A DNA stretch of 64,000 nt from CAWAWP01 sp963841205 (lineage in GTDB: Bacteria; Chloroflexota; Ktedonobacteria; Ktedonobacterales; JADMIN01). The DNA lies in NCBI GenBank assembly GCA_963841205.1, contig CAWJCH010000030.1, forward strand, positions 1 to 64,000, in the 5' to 3' direction. The notes under the pieces were generated by a model, which did no database searches, was not told where the DNA came from, and worked only from the letters and a program-made list of their open reading frames with translations. How positions within the stretch are numbered: the first letter of the stretch is position 1; the number at the start of each line of letters is the position of its first letter. Shown one piece after another: positions 54,144-62,732 of the stretch. Made by a program: the position numbers and the translations under genes.

Positions 54144-55097
54144 ATGGGCAAACTGCGACCCTTCCGGTTTGGCATCAAGGTGGCGACCGATCCGGGCGAT
54201 ATCCCCACGCGGGAAGGCTGGATCGCCCTGGCGCGCCGTGCCGAGGATCTGGGCTATGCAACGTTTTCGGTGGCCGATCATGTTATCAACGACATGCTGC
54301 CTATCGCGGCGCTGATGTATGTCGCCGATGCCACCAAGACACTGCGGATCGGCAGCTGCGTGTTTGACGTCAACTATCGCCACCCGGTGCTGCTGGCCAA
54401 AGAGGTGGCCGCGATTGATTGGTTCTCGGGCGGGCGCTTTGAGTTGGGCATGGGCGCCGGAGCGCTCCGGGTTGATTACGACCATATAGGCCTGCCATAC
54501 GATCCCCCTGGGGTCCGCGTCCAGCGCCTGGCGGAGTCCGTAGCGATCTTCAAGCAGTTCTTCACCCAGGACTCCGTGACCTTTGCGGGCGAGCACTACA
54601 GGGTCACGGATCTGCCGGCCATCCCCAAAGCGGCGCAGCGTCCGCATCCACCCATCTTCATCGGCGGGGGCGGCACGAAGCTGCTCACGCTGGCGGCACG
54701 CGAGGCCGACATCATTGGCGTGGAGGCCAAGCAACAGGATGACCAGGGCCACGCCGTTCCCAGCGAGCGTACGGAGGCAGCGCTGGGGCAAAAGGTGGCG
54801 ATGCTGCGGGAGGTGGCGGGAGAGCGCTTCGCGGCTCTCGAATTGAATTATGGCTTTCGCACGGTCATCCTCACCGAGGACCGGCGGCAGGCAGCAGAAC
54901 AGCAGGCGCGTGCACGGGGGACGGGGGTGACACCGGAGCAGGTCTTAGCTGACCCCTATCTGCTCATCGGCACAGTGGAGCAGATGGTGGAGACGCTGCA
55001 GCGCCGGCGCGAACAGTTCGGCATCTCCTATTTCCAGGTGTTCTTTCAAGACATCGAGGCGTTTGCGCCGGTGGTGGTGCGCCTGGCAGGCAAATAA
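54144..55097 (+). CDS. luciferase-like (LLM) F420-dependent oxidoreductase
   Basis: 317 residues, AGGAGG upstream. FRFGIKVATDPGD, ARRAEDLGYATFSVADHV, RHPVLLAKEVAAIDWFSGGRFELGMGAG and PPIFIGGGGTKLLTLAAREADIIG match the LLM class with TIGR03621-type F420 binding. Such enzymes move hydride between F420 and an organic substrate not known here. Probably co-transcribed with the MOSC gene. Confidence 0.9.
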   Translation: MGKLRPFRFGIKVATDPGDIPTREGWIALARRAEDLGYATFSVADHVINDMLPIAALMYVADATKTLRIGSCVFDVNYRHPVLLAKEVAAIDWFSGGRFELGMGAGALRVDYDHIGLPYDPPGVRVQRLAESVAIFKQFFTQDSVTFAGEHYRVTDLPAIPKAAQRPHPPIFIGGGGTKLLTLAAREADIIGVEAKQQDDQGHAVPSERTEAALGQKVAMLREVAGERFAALELNYGFRTVILTEDRRQAAEQQARARGTGVTPEQVLADPYLLIGTVEQMVETLQRRREQFGISYFQVFFQDIEAFAPVVVRLAGK

Positions 55098-55449
55098 ATA
55101 CCAAGCATAAGAGTGGTCGGCCGTGTCGACCGGCTCCTCGAAATCGGATACCGGCGCGACAGCACCCGTGGCTTGCGGTGCCCTTGAGCAGCCAGACGGC
55201 CGGAAGCAAAGCAACTTTGGACGGGCAGCGAGATTGCGAGCTGATACCAAATCGCGTTTGATCGTTGTAGGAAGCCGCTCCGCACGGGACGTCCGTCGGA
55301 GAGCGTCGCCGAACCATCACGCCGGTGTGTACGTGCGATCACTCTGCAGGCAGATCGCCAGGGGAAACCGACCCCTTCTTCGCCGTGACCGCCGTTCGAT
55401 GTGTCTTCCTCCTTGGGAGGGGATTGGCCAGCCACGAGGGGTGCACGTC
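55098..55449. other. 352 bases with no supported gene
   Basis: No start with ribosome site and family match; GCGATC and GATCGC at 55337-55366 form a weak hairpin. It probably holds the promoter of the next gene. Confidence 0.5.
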
Positions 55450-55941
55450 ATGCCGAGGAAATCGCGGAAAGCACTGTCAGATCCCTTGCAATATACCTGG
55501 TCACGCTGGCAACGCTGCTCCTGGACGATATCGGCCTACCCCTCCTGGGAAGCACTGCTGGAGGCAAGCTATAACGCCTTCATTGCCGGCAGCTGTGTCA
55601 CTGGAGTGCTTCAAGACCAGGCCAAACCGGGGACGGAACTTTCCCATCCTTGGGTGCCGCACTTCTTTGGAAGTGTTCACGGTGGCCCAGAAGATGGTCT
55701 TATGGAGGCATGGGATGCCTGGCTGGAAGACCATCCAGACAAACGCCTCGACGAACAGGGGATGAGCCGTGAGGAACGCCTCGCCACAGCCGTCGCCGTC
55801 CATGTCCCCTCCAAAGAGGCGATCGAAGCGAACACCCGCCGAGTGTCCGAGGCGCTGCGGCCGATCTTTGCCCGTATGTTCGAACACATGAGGGCAGAAG
55901 GGAACCTGGGCGAGCCACCGCCAGCCAATGCACAAGAATAG
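55450..55941 (+). CDS. hypothetical protein
   Basis: 163 residues from ATG 55450 (MPRKSRKALSDPLQYTW), GAGGGG about 9 bases upstream. Trp-rich N-terminal part (WSRWQRCSWTISAYPSWEALLE), then WVPHFFGSVHGGPEDGLMEAWDAWLEDHPDKRLDEQGMSREE and a helical end. Looks like a soluble helical protein; no family recognised. It lies in the presumed older integrated element, with the IS630 relic just downstream in the opposite direction. Confidence 0.55.
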   Translation: MPRKSRKALSDPLQYTWSRWQRCSWTISAYPSWEALLEASYNAFIAGSCVTGVLQDQAKPGTELSHPWVPHFFGSVHGGPEDGLMEAWDAWLEDHPDKRLDEQGMSREERLATAVAVHVPSKEAIEANTRRVSEALRPIFARMFEHMRAEGNLGEPPPANAQE

Positions 55942-55959
55942 TCTCGCCTTGACCCTTGT

Positions 55960-57086
55960 CGTTTCTTGATGCGGTGCGGCCACCAATGGAACAGCGTGGT
56001 GGAGCGGATGAGGTCCCGGCGTGCCTGGAGGGCGACGCAGCGGGCCGCCTGGGCCTCTTCGAGGTCCTCGATGCTGGCGAAATGGCGGTTGGCGAGCACC
56101 GTGTTGGTGAGCGGCCACCGATGTTCGGCCGGCCTGAGCTCAGGGGAATGGGGCGGCAGCATTAGCAGGTACACCTACTCCGGTACACGCACCGTGGGAC
56201 GGTCATGCCAGCGGACGGCCATGCCAGCCCGCATCGTCGAGCACGAGCACGATCTGTTTGGTCGGACTCGCGCCCACCTGCTGAGCGAATGCCTCCCGCT
56301 CCACCACGAAGAGCGCGCTGGTGCCTGTTGTTGCCTGCTGCCACCCGGTGCGTCAAGAGGCGGGAGGGACGAAGCCGACGCGGGAGCGCCACGCAGAGCG
56401 ATGCTCGACGGGAGTGAGAGGTCGTCGGGGGCGCTGGCCAGGGATGGTGGGGATGGTGGGGATGGTGGGGATGGTGGGCAAGATCCAGATCCGGCACTGC
56501 AGTGGCTTGCGTCCGATCCGCTGTTCGTCGACCGCCCACAGCGCGACGCTCGCCGGGGGGAAGGCGGTGGCCACCGCGCGCAGCAGCGGGCGCAGTCGTC
56601 GCTTGAAGTCCGCTTGGGCCTGCAAATCAGCGTGGACGTGCCGCGGGTGGGGCAGACGCAGGCGGGCGCCGAGACGACGCAGGTACGCCCAGCCCAGTTG
56701 ACGACAGACTGGTCGCGCAAGGGAGTGGGCGATCCACTCTGCGACCGTGCGCCCATTCCAGTGCTCGTGCTGCGGCGCTGGCTCGCCCAGCACCACCAGC
56801 AGCGCATCCTGCTGCGCTGTGGTCAATAGCCGTCTGCCGGACCGTACCCGATGCCGCTGGTCCTTGACCCCGTCAGGCCCGCGCTCGTTGTAGCGCCGGG
56901 CGATCCGGCCGATCCAGTAGGCCGAGTACCCAGTAATGCCAGCAATCGCTTTGGCCGTCAGCCCACCCGCCAAGAGCCAGAGGAAGTGCCAGCGGTGTCA
57001 ACGCCGACCGGATCCTTCGTGCACCCGGAGCGGCGCGCGAGTGCGTCAGCGCTCAGATGCGGTTCGAGGTGGATGGATCGTGCCAT
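55960..57086 (-). pseudogene. IS630-family transposase, frameshifted relic
   Basis: Starts ATG 57086 (MARSIHLEPHLSADALARRS); a frameshift near 57000 leads to WHFLWLLAGGLTAKAIAGITGYSAYWIGRIARRYNERGPDG, the IS630 HTH part. The catalytic core (VALWAVDEQRIG, VLVLDDAGWHG) and the C-terminus LPPHSPELRPAEHRWPLTN...TTLFHWWP are in two further frames. The DDE transposase is broken at three or more places, so the element is dead. A 9-base repeat array was expanded inside it. Confidence 0.85.
56441..56478. repeat. 9-bp minisatellite in the IS630 relic
   Basis: GGGATGGTG is repeated about four times, giving TIPTIPTIPTIP in the transposase frame. It lies just after the first catalytic Asp region and keeps the frame. 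Confidence 0.85.
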
Positions 57087-57220
57087 TCCTCGCTTTCTCC
57101 ATCACGACAGCGCGACCCGGTAGTACATATCTTGTAGTGGACGGAAGCGCAGCATGCGGCTCAGTATGCGGCAGCCGAGACAGGCGTCTCGTATCATGGG
57201 GGAGAGCCGGTGAGAACGGA

Positions 57221-57345
57221 GTCTGCCTGGAGCGCCCGAGCTCGCGATACAGATATTTCCCCGGCGCTCCTCGCGGGTGGTAGGGTGCGGAGCAGAGACC
57301 GGAAACAGGTCTGCCGAGGCCCGCTCTGGTGAGCCTGGGCGTAGA
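57221..57345 (+). ncRNA. structured IS110 leader, bridge-RNA candidate
   Basis: The ~430 bases before the IS110 gene are non-coding and contain stacked hairpins: GGAGCGCC (57229-57236) and GGCGCTCC (57263-57270) close a 26-base loop; GCAG-A-GACC/GGTCTGC (57292-57314) follows; then GCCC (57319-57322)/GGGC (57337-57340). IS110-family elements encode a bridge RNA in this non-coding end, whose large loops pair with target and donor DNA. The 26-base loop suits such a role. Folding was done by eye. Confidence 0.4.
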
Positions 57346-57513
57346 ACGGTCGAGAAGAGGCCTGCGCGACGGAGAGAATCGTGGGTGTGGCGGAATCGAA
57401 CCCTCCGACCAGAGCCCGTATACGAGGTGGTGAGCGGACCGCAGGCGAGCGCTGCACGGAATGACGAATGGCTGGTCGAACGAAACGGCTGGAGACGACG
57501 GAAGGAGCACACC

Positions 57514-58546
57514 ATGGTCACCGTGGGAGTCGATGTGGCGAAGGCCACGCTGGAAGCGGCCGCCTGGCGGGACGGGCGCGCTGCGCCCCTGGGCACGTTC
57601 GCGCAGACCGCCGACGGGTGGGCGGCCCTGCGGGATGCCGTCGTGGGGCTCCTGACACCGCAGGGGCGCAGAGCCGGACCGAGAGCCGGTCGCACTCGTG
57701 CTGGAGCCGACCGGCGGCGACGAGTTGGCGTTTGCACTCTGGGCGCGACAACAACCGGGCTGGCAGGTCCATCGCCCGAACCCCGCCCGGGTGCGGGCCT
57801 GGGCGCGGAGCCAGGGTCTGCGGGCCAAGACCGACCAGCAGGATGCGTTGCTGTTGGCGCGCTACGGCGCCAGCGCCCAGCCCGCCTTACCGATCTGGCA
57901 GCCCCTGGCGAGTGAAGTCAGCGAGCTGGACCAGTTGCTGCGCCGACGCGACGACGTCACGGACGCGCTGCAACGCGAGCGGCGGCGTTCCGAGCAGCTG
58001 GGGGTGCGGCCCGATGCCTCCGCCACCGTGCGTGCCAGCGTGGAGCGCCTGCTCAAGGCGTTGGAGGATGAACTGGCCGACCTGGAGCGGGCGATTGCCG
58101 AGCAGGTGCAGTGCCATGCCGCGTTGCAGGCCACCCAGGAGCGCCTGCGCACGGTGCCAGGGGTGGGCGTCCGTGTCGTGCTGCCTTTGCTGGTGACCTG
58201 CGAACGCTACGCTGCGCTGGCAGGCGAGCGCGGTACGGCCAAGGGGATGGTCGCCTACGTTGGCCTCGACCCCCAGCCCCGGGTGAGTGGGACGAGCGTC
58301 CACCCCCGCGCCCTGATTTCGCGCCAAGGGGATCGCCTCCTGCGTGCCCGTCTGTACATGGGTGCGCTCGGCTCCTTGCGCGGAGCCAACCCTGTCCACG
58401 CCTTCTACCAGCACCTCGTTGACCGCGGCAAGCCCAAGAAGTTGGCCTTGATCGCCGCTGCGCGCAAGTTGCTCGCGTGGGCGTGGGCGGTCTTCCGTTC
58501 GGGCCAGCCGTTTGATGCCACCAAGACCGTCAGATCGGTCGCTTGA
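57514..58546 (+). pseudogene. IS110-family transposase, one frameshift
   Basis: ATG 57514 starts MVTVGVDVAKATLEAAAWRD, the RuvC-like DEDD first Asp. Near 57660 the frame must move by one base (in a GGGG run) to give EPVALVLEPTGGDELAFALWARQ (Glu), KTDQQDALLLARYG (two Asp) and the C-terminal Tnp20 domain RTVPGVGVRVVLPLLVTCERYA...YVGLDPQPRVSG to the stop at 58546. One extra G explains all; IS110 is not known for programmed frameshifting. So it is a fresh pseudogene or a read error. Confidence 0.85.
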
Positions 58547-58603
58547 CCTAGCTTTTCATGAGAGAATCTCACCACGTCCAGACGGAAAGGAGCGCAGCGC
58601 CCC

Positions 58604-59041
58604 ATGACACGCCTCGGAAAGCTGCCAGCCCGTTATAGCTTCTTTCTCAATCCCTACCCCGACCTACGCTTCACCTCATGCCCACAGTGCGGCGCGAAGA
58701 TGCGACAGCGCAAACTGCCTCTGGTCATTCATGTCGAGCCGCACTACTTCATCGCGCTCAACAAGACCTGTAAGTATTGCCCACACTGCGACCTGCTCCT
58801 CGCGCACAAAGACATCCTTGAGGATCTGCTGGCGCGAATGTTCGCGGAACGCGCCCCCGAGATCATCGGCAACGACTACCTTGTCGTCGGGACTATGGAT
58901 CGGTCCGATTGGCAAGACGGTCTCCAGGCTGGTGTCCCGCTAACGGATGTGCTGAGGTCCCTGCACGACTTCAAGCGCGTAGTTACGTTCAAGCCCGCAC
59001 CTCGCTGGGGGCCGGAGAACGGTACTCGCCAGCGAAGGTAA
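58604..59041 (+). CDS. hypothetical zinc-ribbon-like protein
   Basis: 145 residues; AAAGGAG upstream. Two CxxC pairs (FTSCPQCGAKMRQRK and CKYCPHCDLLLAHKD) separated by about 35 residues suggest a zinc ribbon or rubredoxin-like site. The C-terminal part (EIIGNDYLVVGTMDRSDWQDG) has alpha/beta character. No family name can be given. It lies 58 bases after the IS110 gene, in the presumed older element. Confidence 0.6.
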   Translation: MTRLGKLPARYSFFLNPYPDLRFTSCPQCGAKMRQRKLPLVIHVEPHYFIALNKTCKYCPHCDLLLAHKDILEDLLARMFAERAPEIIGNDYLVVGTMDRSDWQDGLQAGVPLTDVLRSLHDFKRVVTFKPAPRWGPENGTRQRR

Positions 59042-59513
59042 TGGACTGCCTATTCGGTATCCGTGCCATCCACCTCTTACCGTAGCGCGTCACTCCGTTG
59101 TCGTTTTTCTCCCGGCCAGGCGGCGAGCCCAACACAACAGCAGACTGCGGTACTCCAACGGTATGGTGCGACATGGCATCACTTGGTGGCTGCGACCTGC
59201 GCTCCCTCCACTGCCCTCCTGTATCTCTCGTCCTGGAACACGTCGCAGGTCTACGCCCCAACGTCAACTACTTGGCCGGTTGATCCACCAGATGCTTGGT
59301 GTGGGTCCAAGCCTGACGCGCTGAGGCGCGATTCGGCAACTTGCACGTGAGGGTGGCAACACAACACCCTGCTTTCAAGCAGTACACACCGGTCGCTCAG
59401 TGCAATAAGAGGATGCATCGGGAGTTGACCGTCTTGGGCACGAAGGAAACGAGGTAGTGACACCCTGCCTACAGTGTCTGCTGAAGAGAGCATAAACCCC
59501 GGATTTATGAGGC
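59042..59513. other. 472-base stretch with no supported gene
   Basis: No frame with start site and family match; base composition is more even than in genes. It abuts the newer tRNA-Gly scar and would be the far end of the older integrated element. Confidence 0.5.
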
Positions 59514-59514
59514 A

Positions 59515-59561
59515 TGGAGCGGGAGACGGGACTCGAACCCGCGACGCCCTGCTTGGAAGCC
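59515..59561 (-). other. 3' half of tRNA-Gly(TCC), attachment site of the right-hand element
   Basis: Minus strand: GGCTTCCAAGCAGGG (anticodon loop with TCC), T-arm GCGGGTTCGAGTCCCG, acceptor end TCTCCCGCTCCA including CCA at 59515. The stretch to the right lacks the tRNA 5' half. In tRNA-site integration the fragment stays on the side where chromosomal downstream DNA (left) meets element interior (right); a tyrosine recombinase gene begins 185 bases to the right. The intact tRNA gene is expected at the other end, outside the window. Confidence 0.75.
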
Positions 59562-59674
59562 GGAAGCCCTCCAGGAAACCGATTGGTTGGTGCTAGACCG
59601 CTTGTAGAGCGGCTTTTTCCATGCCCGCGAAACGCGGGTGGCCTGCCTCGATCGAATTTCGAGGTCACACCCGG

Positions 59675-59713
59675 TTCACGGTTGGTTCACGGCCGCTTCA
59701 CGGTTCGTTCACG
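59675..59713. repeat. four TTCACG repeats spaced exactly 11 bp
   Basis: TTCACG starts at 59675, 59686, 59697 and 59708, one copy per helical turn, between the att scar and the integrase gene. The flanks are partly shared (GGTTCACGG). The layout is that of recombinase arm-type or accessory-factor sites, or of an autoregulatory operator. Confidence 0.85.
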
Positions 59714-59745
59714 ATTTTTTGCGGGACGGAAAGGGGCACCATACC

Positions 59746-60900
59746 ATGAAAGTAGGTTCGCCGCGAGGCGCGAACCCGCCGATGAACCGCCCGACAGCCG
59801 CGCGGGCACCGAGGACGAGGTGGGAACGGATGGAACGCTCGGAACTCTCCCTGGCGCACCTGCGCCAGCTCCTGATCACGGGCAAGCGCTCGGAGGGCAA
59901 GTCACCCAAGACGATCGCGTGGTACGAGCGGGCGCTCGACGACTTTGGCCGCTGGCTCGACGGCGAGCGTCTTCCGGCGGTGCTGGCGACGTTCACGCTC
60001 GAGCGCGTGCGCGCCTACGCCGTCGACCTGCAGGGGCGTGCGGCCTTCGATCCCAACGCGCCGGGTCGGACGCGCGACCGGCGCCTCTCCGAGCACACGG
60101 TGGACACCTACCTCCGCGCCCTGCGCGCCTTCTCCAACTGGCTCTTCGACGAGGGCTACACCGCGCAGCACACGCTCGCCCGCCTCAAGACGCCGCGCCT
60201 GCCGCAGAAGGTCAAGGATATCCTGACGCCCGAGGAGATCGCCCGGGTCGCCAGGACCCTGAATCCGCACACCGAGATCGGCGCGCGCGACCAGGCGATC
60301 TTCCTGCTGCTGCTCGACAGCGGAATGCGCCTCTCCGAGCTCAGCGGCCTGCGGGTGGGCGACCTCCACCTCGACGAGGGCTACGCCAAGGTCTACGGCA
60401 AGAACAAGAAGGAACGCCCCGTGCGGGTCGGCTCCTACTCGGCCAAGGCGCTGCGCTTCTACCTGCTGCACTGGCGCAAGCCCGCCCGGCCGACGATCGA
60501 CCACGTCTTCCTCACCTGCCGCGGGGTGACGCGCACGGTCGGGGCCCTCGCGCCCGAGCCCGGCGAGCCCCTCGCCCCCAAGGCCGTCGAGCGGATGCTC
60601 AAGCGCGTCGGACGCGCGGCGGGCGTCCCCCGCGTGCATCCGCACCTGCTGCGCCACACGTTCTCCCGCCACTACCTGATGGCCTATCGCGACCCGTTCG
60701 CGCTCAAGTCCTTGCTGGGCCATACCACGCTGGCGATGACCAACCACTACGTCGCCGAGGTGCAGGAGCTGACGATCGTCAAGGCCGACTCGGCCACGGC
60801 CCTCGACACCATGGACCTGCGCGCGCTCGGGGGCAATCGCCGCGGACGACTCCCTTCCCCCAATACTCCCAAGACTCGGCGCAAGAGAAAGGAGACGTGA
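59746..60900 (+). CDS. int: tyrosine recombinase/integrase
   Basis: 384 residues from ATG 59746, GGAAAGGGG about 10 bases upstream. N-terminal SAM-like core-binding domain (about 35-150: SPKTIAWYERALDDFGRWL, TVDTYLRALRAFSNWL), then the catalytic domain with Arg195 (SGMRLSEL), Lys near 219-222, His300-x-x-Arg303 (HLLRH), His326 (GHTTL) and nucleophile Tyr335 (TNHYV). All catalytic residues are present, so it should be active. It likely integrates the element into the tRNA-Gly 3' end. The Arg/Lys-rich tail is longer than in XerC/D. Confidence 0.93.
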   Translation: MKVGSPRGANPPMNRPTAARAPRTRWERMERSELSLAHLRQLLITGKRSEGKSPKTIAWYERALDDFGRWLDGERLPAVLATFTLERVRAYAVDLQGRAAFDPNAPGRTRDRRLSEHTVDTYLRALRAFSNWLFDEGYTAQHTLARLKTPRLPQKVKDILTPEEIARVARTLNPHTEIGARDQAIFLLLLDSGMRLSELSGLRVGDLHLDEGYAKVYGKNKKERPVRVGSYSAKALRFYLLHWRKPARPTIDHVFLTCRGVTRTVGALAPEPGEPLAPKAVERMLKRVGRAAGVPRVHPHLLRHTFSRHYLMAYRDPFALKSLLGHTTLAMTNHYVAEVQELTIVKADSATALDTMDLRALGGNRRGRLPSPNTPKTRRKRKET

Positions 60901-61085
60901 GCGTGAGCGTGCGTGCAGTCGACTGTCGCGGGACTCCGTACCCGCAACGCAAACGACCTGAGCGGCTCACCCTGGCAGGTACCGTCTCAGGTCGCTGATC
61001 CCACCAACCTGTCCAACGAGCGGACGTCGGAACCGTCCGCTCGCCAACCTAGCCGAACCGCGAGGCTCGGTCAGGAGGTCGTGTT

Positions 61086-61445
61086 ATGCCTAGTCTACCT
61101 CGCCCACGTCGTACGCCACAAGCACCCCGCGAGTCACTGCAGGCCAAAGCCCTGCGCCTCGCCGTCTAGCTGACGCCGTTGTAGCGCAGCCTCGTCGCCC
61201 GCGCCGGCCTACCCCGCTGGCTCGAGCTGCCGCTGCCGTTCACGCCACACCCCGGACGCCAACTCGCCGCGGCGCGAGCGCTCGCCTCTCGGGAGTATGG
61301 CCTGCTCGAGCCCACGCTCGCCGATCCACTCGCGTATCAGCTGACCGTGCTCGGCGAGGTCGTCGCCGGGGTATGGCTCACCGCCGTCTTCTGCGACCCC
61401 GAGTCCATGCCCGGCCCTTCCTTCCTCCCGGTTGCCTCGCACTAG
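61086..61445 (+). pseudogene. ORF with two in-frame amber codons
   Basis: ATG 61086 has AGGAGG 7 bases upstream. The frame reads MPSLPRPRRTPQAPRESLQA..., TAG at 61167, LTPL, TAG at 61182, then 86 codons of strongly GC3-biased coding text (RAGLPRWLELPLPFTPHPG, ARALASREYGLLEPTLADPL) to TAG at 61443. No ATG, GTG or TTG occurs in the first ~55 codons after the second TAG, so that part cannot be a separate gene. Either a pseudogene or readthrough. Function unknown. Confidence 0.5.
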
Positions 61446-61497
61446 CCGGGCTGCTGGCTCGTTCCTTTCACCTCAACACTTCACAGGAGTAACCTCC

Positions 61498-61542
61498 ATG
61501 TTGGTTTGTATCGGTACCGTCGACAACTTCATCCTCATGCTA
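61498..61542 (+). CDS. 5' stub of a gene interrupted by IS630
   Basis: ATG 61498 with AGGAG about 9 bases upstream reads MLVCIGTVDNFILML and is then cut by the IS630 insertion at the TA of 61541-61542; with the IS attached it stops after 25 codons. The codon bias is coding-like. The product cannot be identified. Confidence 0.45.
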
Positions 61543-61549
61543 GTGCGGA

Positions 61550-62685
61550 TCAACTGGCCTTGTCGAGAATAGGATCAGGTAGCGTGAGGTGAGGCTCGTG
61601 GGCACAGCCGTGATAGGCGCAGACGCGCTCGGCCACCTCGTGAGCACTGAGCAAACGGGTGGGCTCGACGATCGCGCGTTTGCTGTGGACCCACTTGGGC
61701 TCAATCGGGTTGAGCCAGGGACTCTTGACCGGCAGGTAGCAGGCGAGGATGCGGACACCCTGGCCTTGGCGCGTGACCTGACGGTTGTGGGCACGGATCC
61801 AGGCGCGCACCGCCTTGCTGACATGCCAGGAGGCGTTGTCCCAGATCAGCACCCAGACCGGCACGCCTTGCGCCGCGAGTTTGCCGCAACACCAGTCCAG
61901 GAACGGGGTCGTCAGCGCGCTGACGGGGCGGCCGTCCACGAAGCGCAGCCAGACCGCTTCGTCCTGCTGGGCGCGCCGCAGCAAGACGCCGTAGCAGGCC
62001 ATGGCTTTGGGGTCGGGATCGTGTTTGGCGACCGTCTGTTCCACCAGGCGCAGCGGGTGGTCCGCTTCGGCCCAGGCGTGCAGGAATGGCTGGGCCAACC
62101 GGCTCCACCACACCTCATCGGCAAAGCCCAGCGCCCAGTCGGGGTGCGCTGTGGCCAGCGCGATCAGACGGTCGCGGCGCCTTTTTTTCGGGCGTACTCC
62201 GGGTCGGGGCTGGTGATCCCTTGCTTGGCGCGCATCCAGCTCAGGCCCAGGCGCTTCAGCGTGAGGCGAATCGTCTCGCCGCTGACCTGGGTCGCCGTCA
62301 GCCCCTGGGCGCAGCTCACCGCGGCGGCGAGCTCCAAGGTCCACACGCTGGTGGGGTGGCCGAACTCGCGCGGGCTGCGGTGCAAGAGCGCGCGCAACTG
62401 CTCGGCGCGTTCGCCGGGGAAGGCTTGCGGACGGGGATGGTGGGCCCGCGAGGAGCCCTGGCGCAACGCGTCGAGCCCACGCGCGTTGAAGGCGTGCAGC
62501 GCTGCAAGCACCGTTTGGTCGTCGCAGCCCACCTGCTCGGCGATGCGGGGCGCGCGCTCGCCGCGGGCGCTGGCCAGCAGGATCTGGCAGCGCCGCAAGA
62601 CAACGGTGTCCTTCGAGCGCAGCCCCGCGGTCACGCCCGTACGCTCGGCGTCCGTGAGGGGACGCACAAAAATAGGAGGTCTCAT
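61550..62685 (-). CDS. IS630-family transposase made by frameshift at an A7 run
   Basis: First frame: ATG 62685 (MRPPIFVRPLTDAERTG), a helix-turn-helix half, ending at TGA 62164. Second frame: from about 62190 to 61550 with the DDE core, FADEVWWSRL (Asp), VLIWDNASWHVSKAV (Asp) and SPWLNPIEPKWVHSK (Glu). The two meet at CGAAAAAAAGG, the usual slippery site of frameshifted IS630 genes. The fused product of about 375 residues should be active. Confidence 0.85.
62182..62188 (-). promoter_or_regulatory. A7 slippery site for programmed frameshifting
   Basis: Seven A in the transcript (CGA-AAA-AAA-G) exactly at the junction of the two transposase frames. Slipping by one base joins the HTH half to the DDE half. 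Confidence 0.7.
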
Positions 62686-62732
62686 ACCGGCGAGGATACC
62701 ACATTCTCGCTTACCCACTTTGAACCGACACT

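Larger units (their letters stand above)
61543..62731 (-). mobile_element. IS630-family insertion sequence, 1189 bp
   Basis: Flanked by TA at 61541-61542 and at 62732-62733, the TA duplication typical of IS630/Tc1. Imperfect terminal inverted repeats: GTGCGGATCAACTGG at the left and, inverted, GTGTCGGTTCAAAGTGG at the right. It contains a transposase in two overlapping frames. Inserted within the integrative element, after a small gene start. Confidence 0.85.

Noticed and set aside
57640..57700. Programmed frameshift in the IS110 gene
   Set aside because: No known frameshift motif for this family and the shift lies in a G-run; simple insertion is more likely.
59515..59600. Complete tRNA-Gly gene
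   Set aside because: The 5' half (acceptor strand GCGGGAG and D-arm) is absent; only the 3' half from the anticodon loop is present.
59514..60998. Open frame beginning MERETGLEPATPCL, 494 codons
   Set aside because: Its start is the antisense of a tRNA T-arm, a well-known source of false ERETG proteins; the rest overlaps the integrase in the wrong frame.
60913..61173. 86-codon open frame after the integrase
   Set aside because: No ribosome site and low-information composition; it overlaps the frame at 61086 that has a perfect ribosome site.
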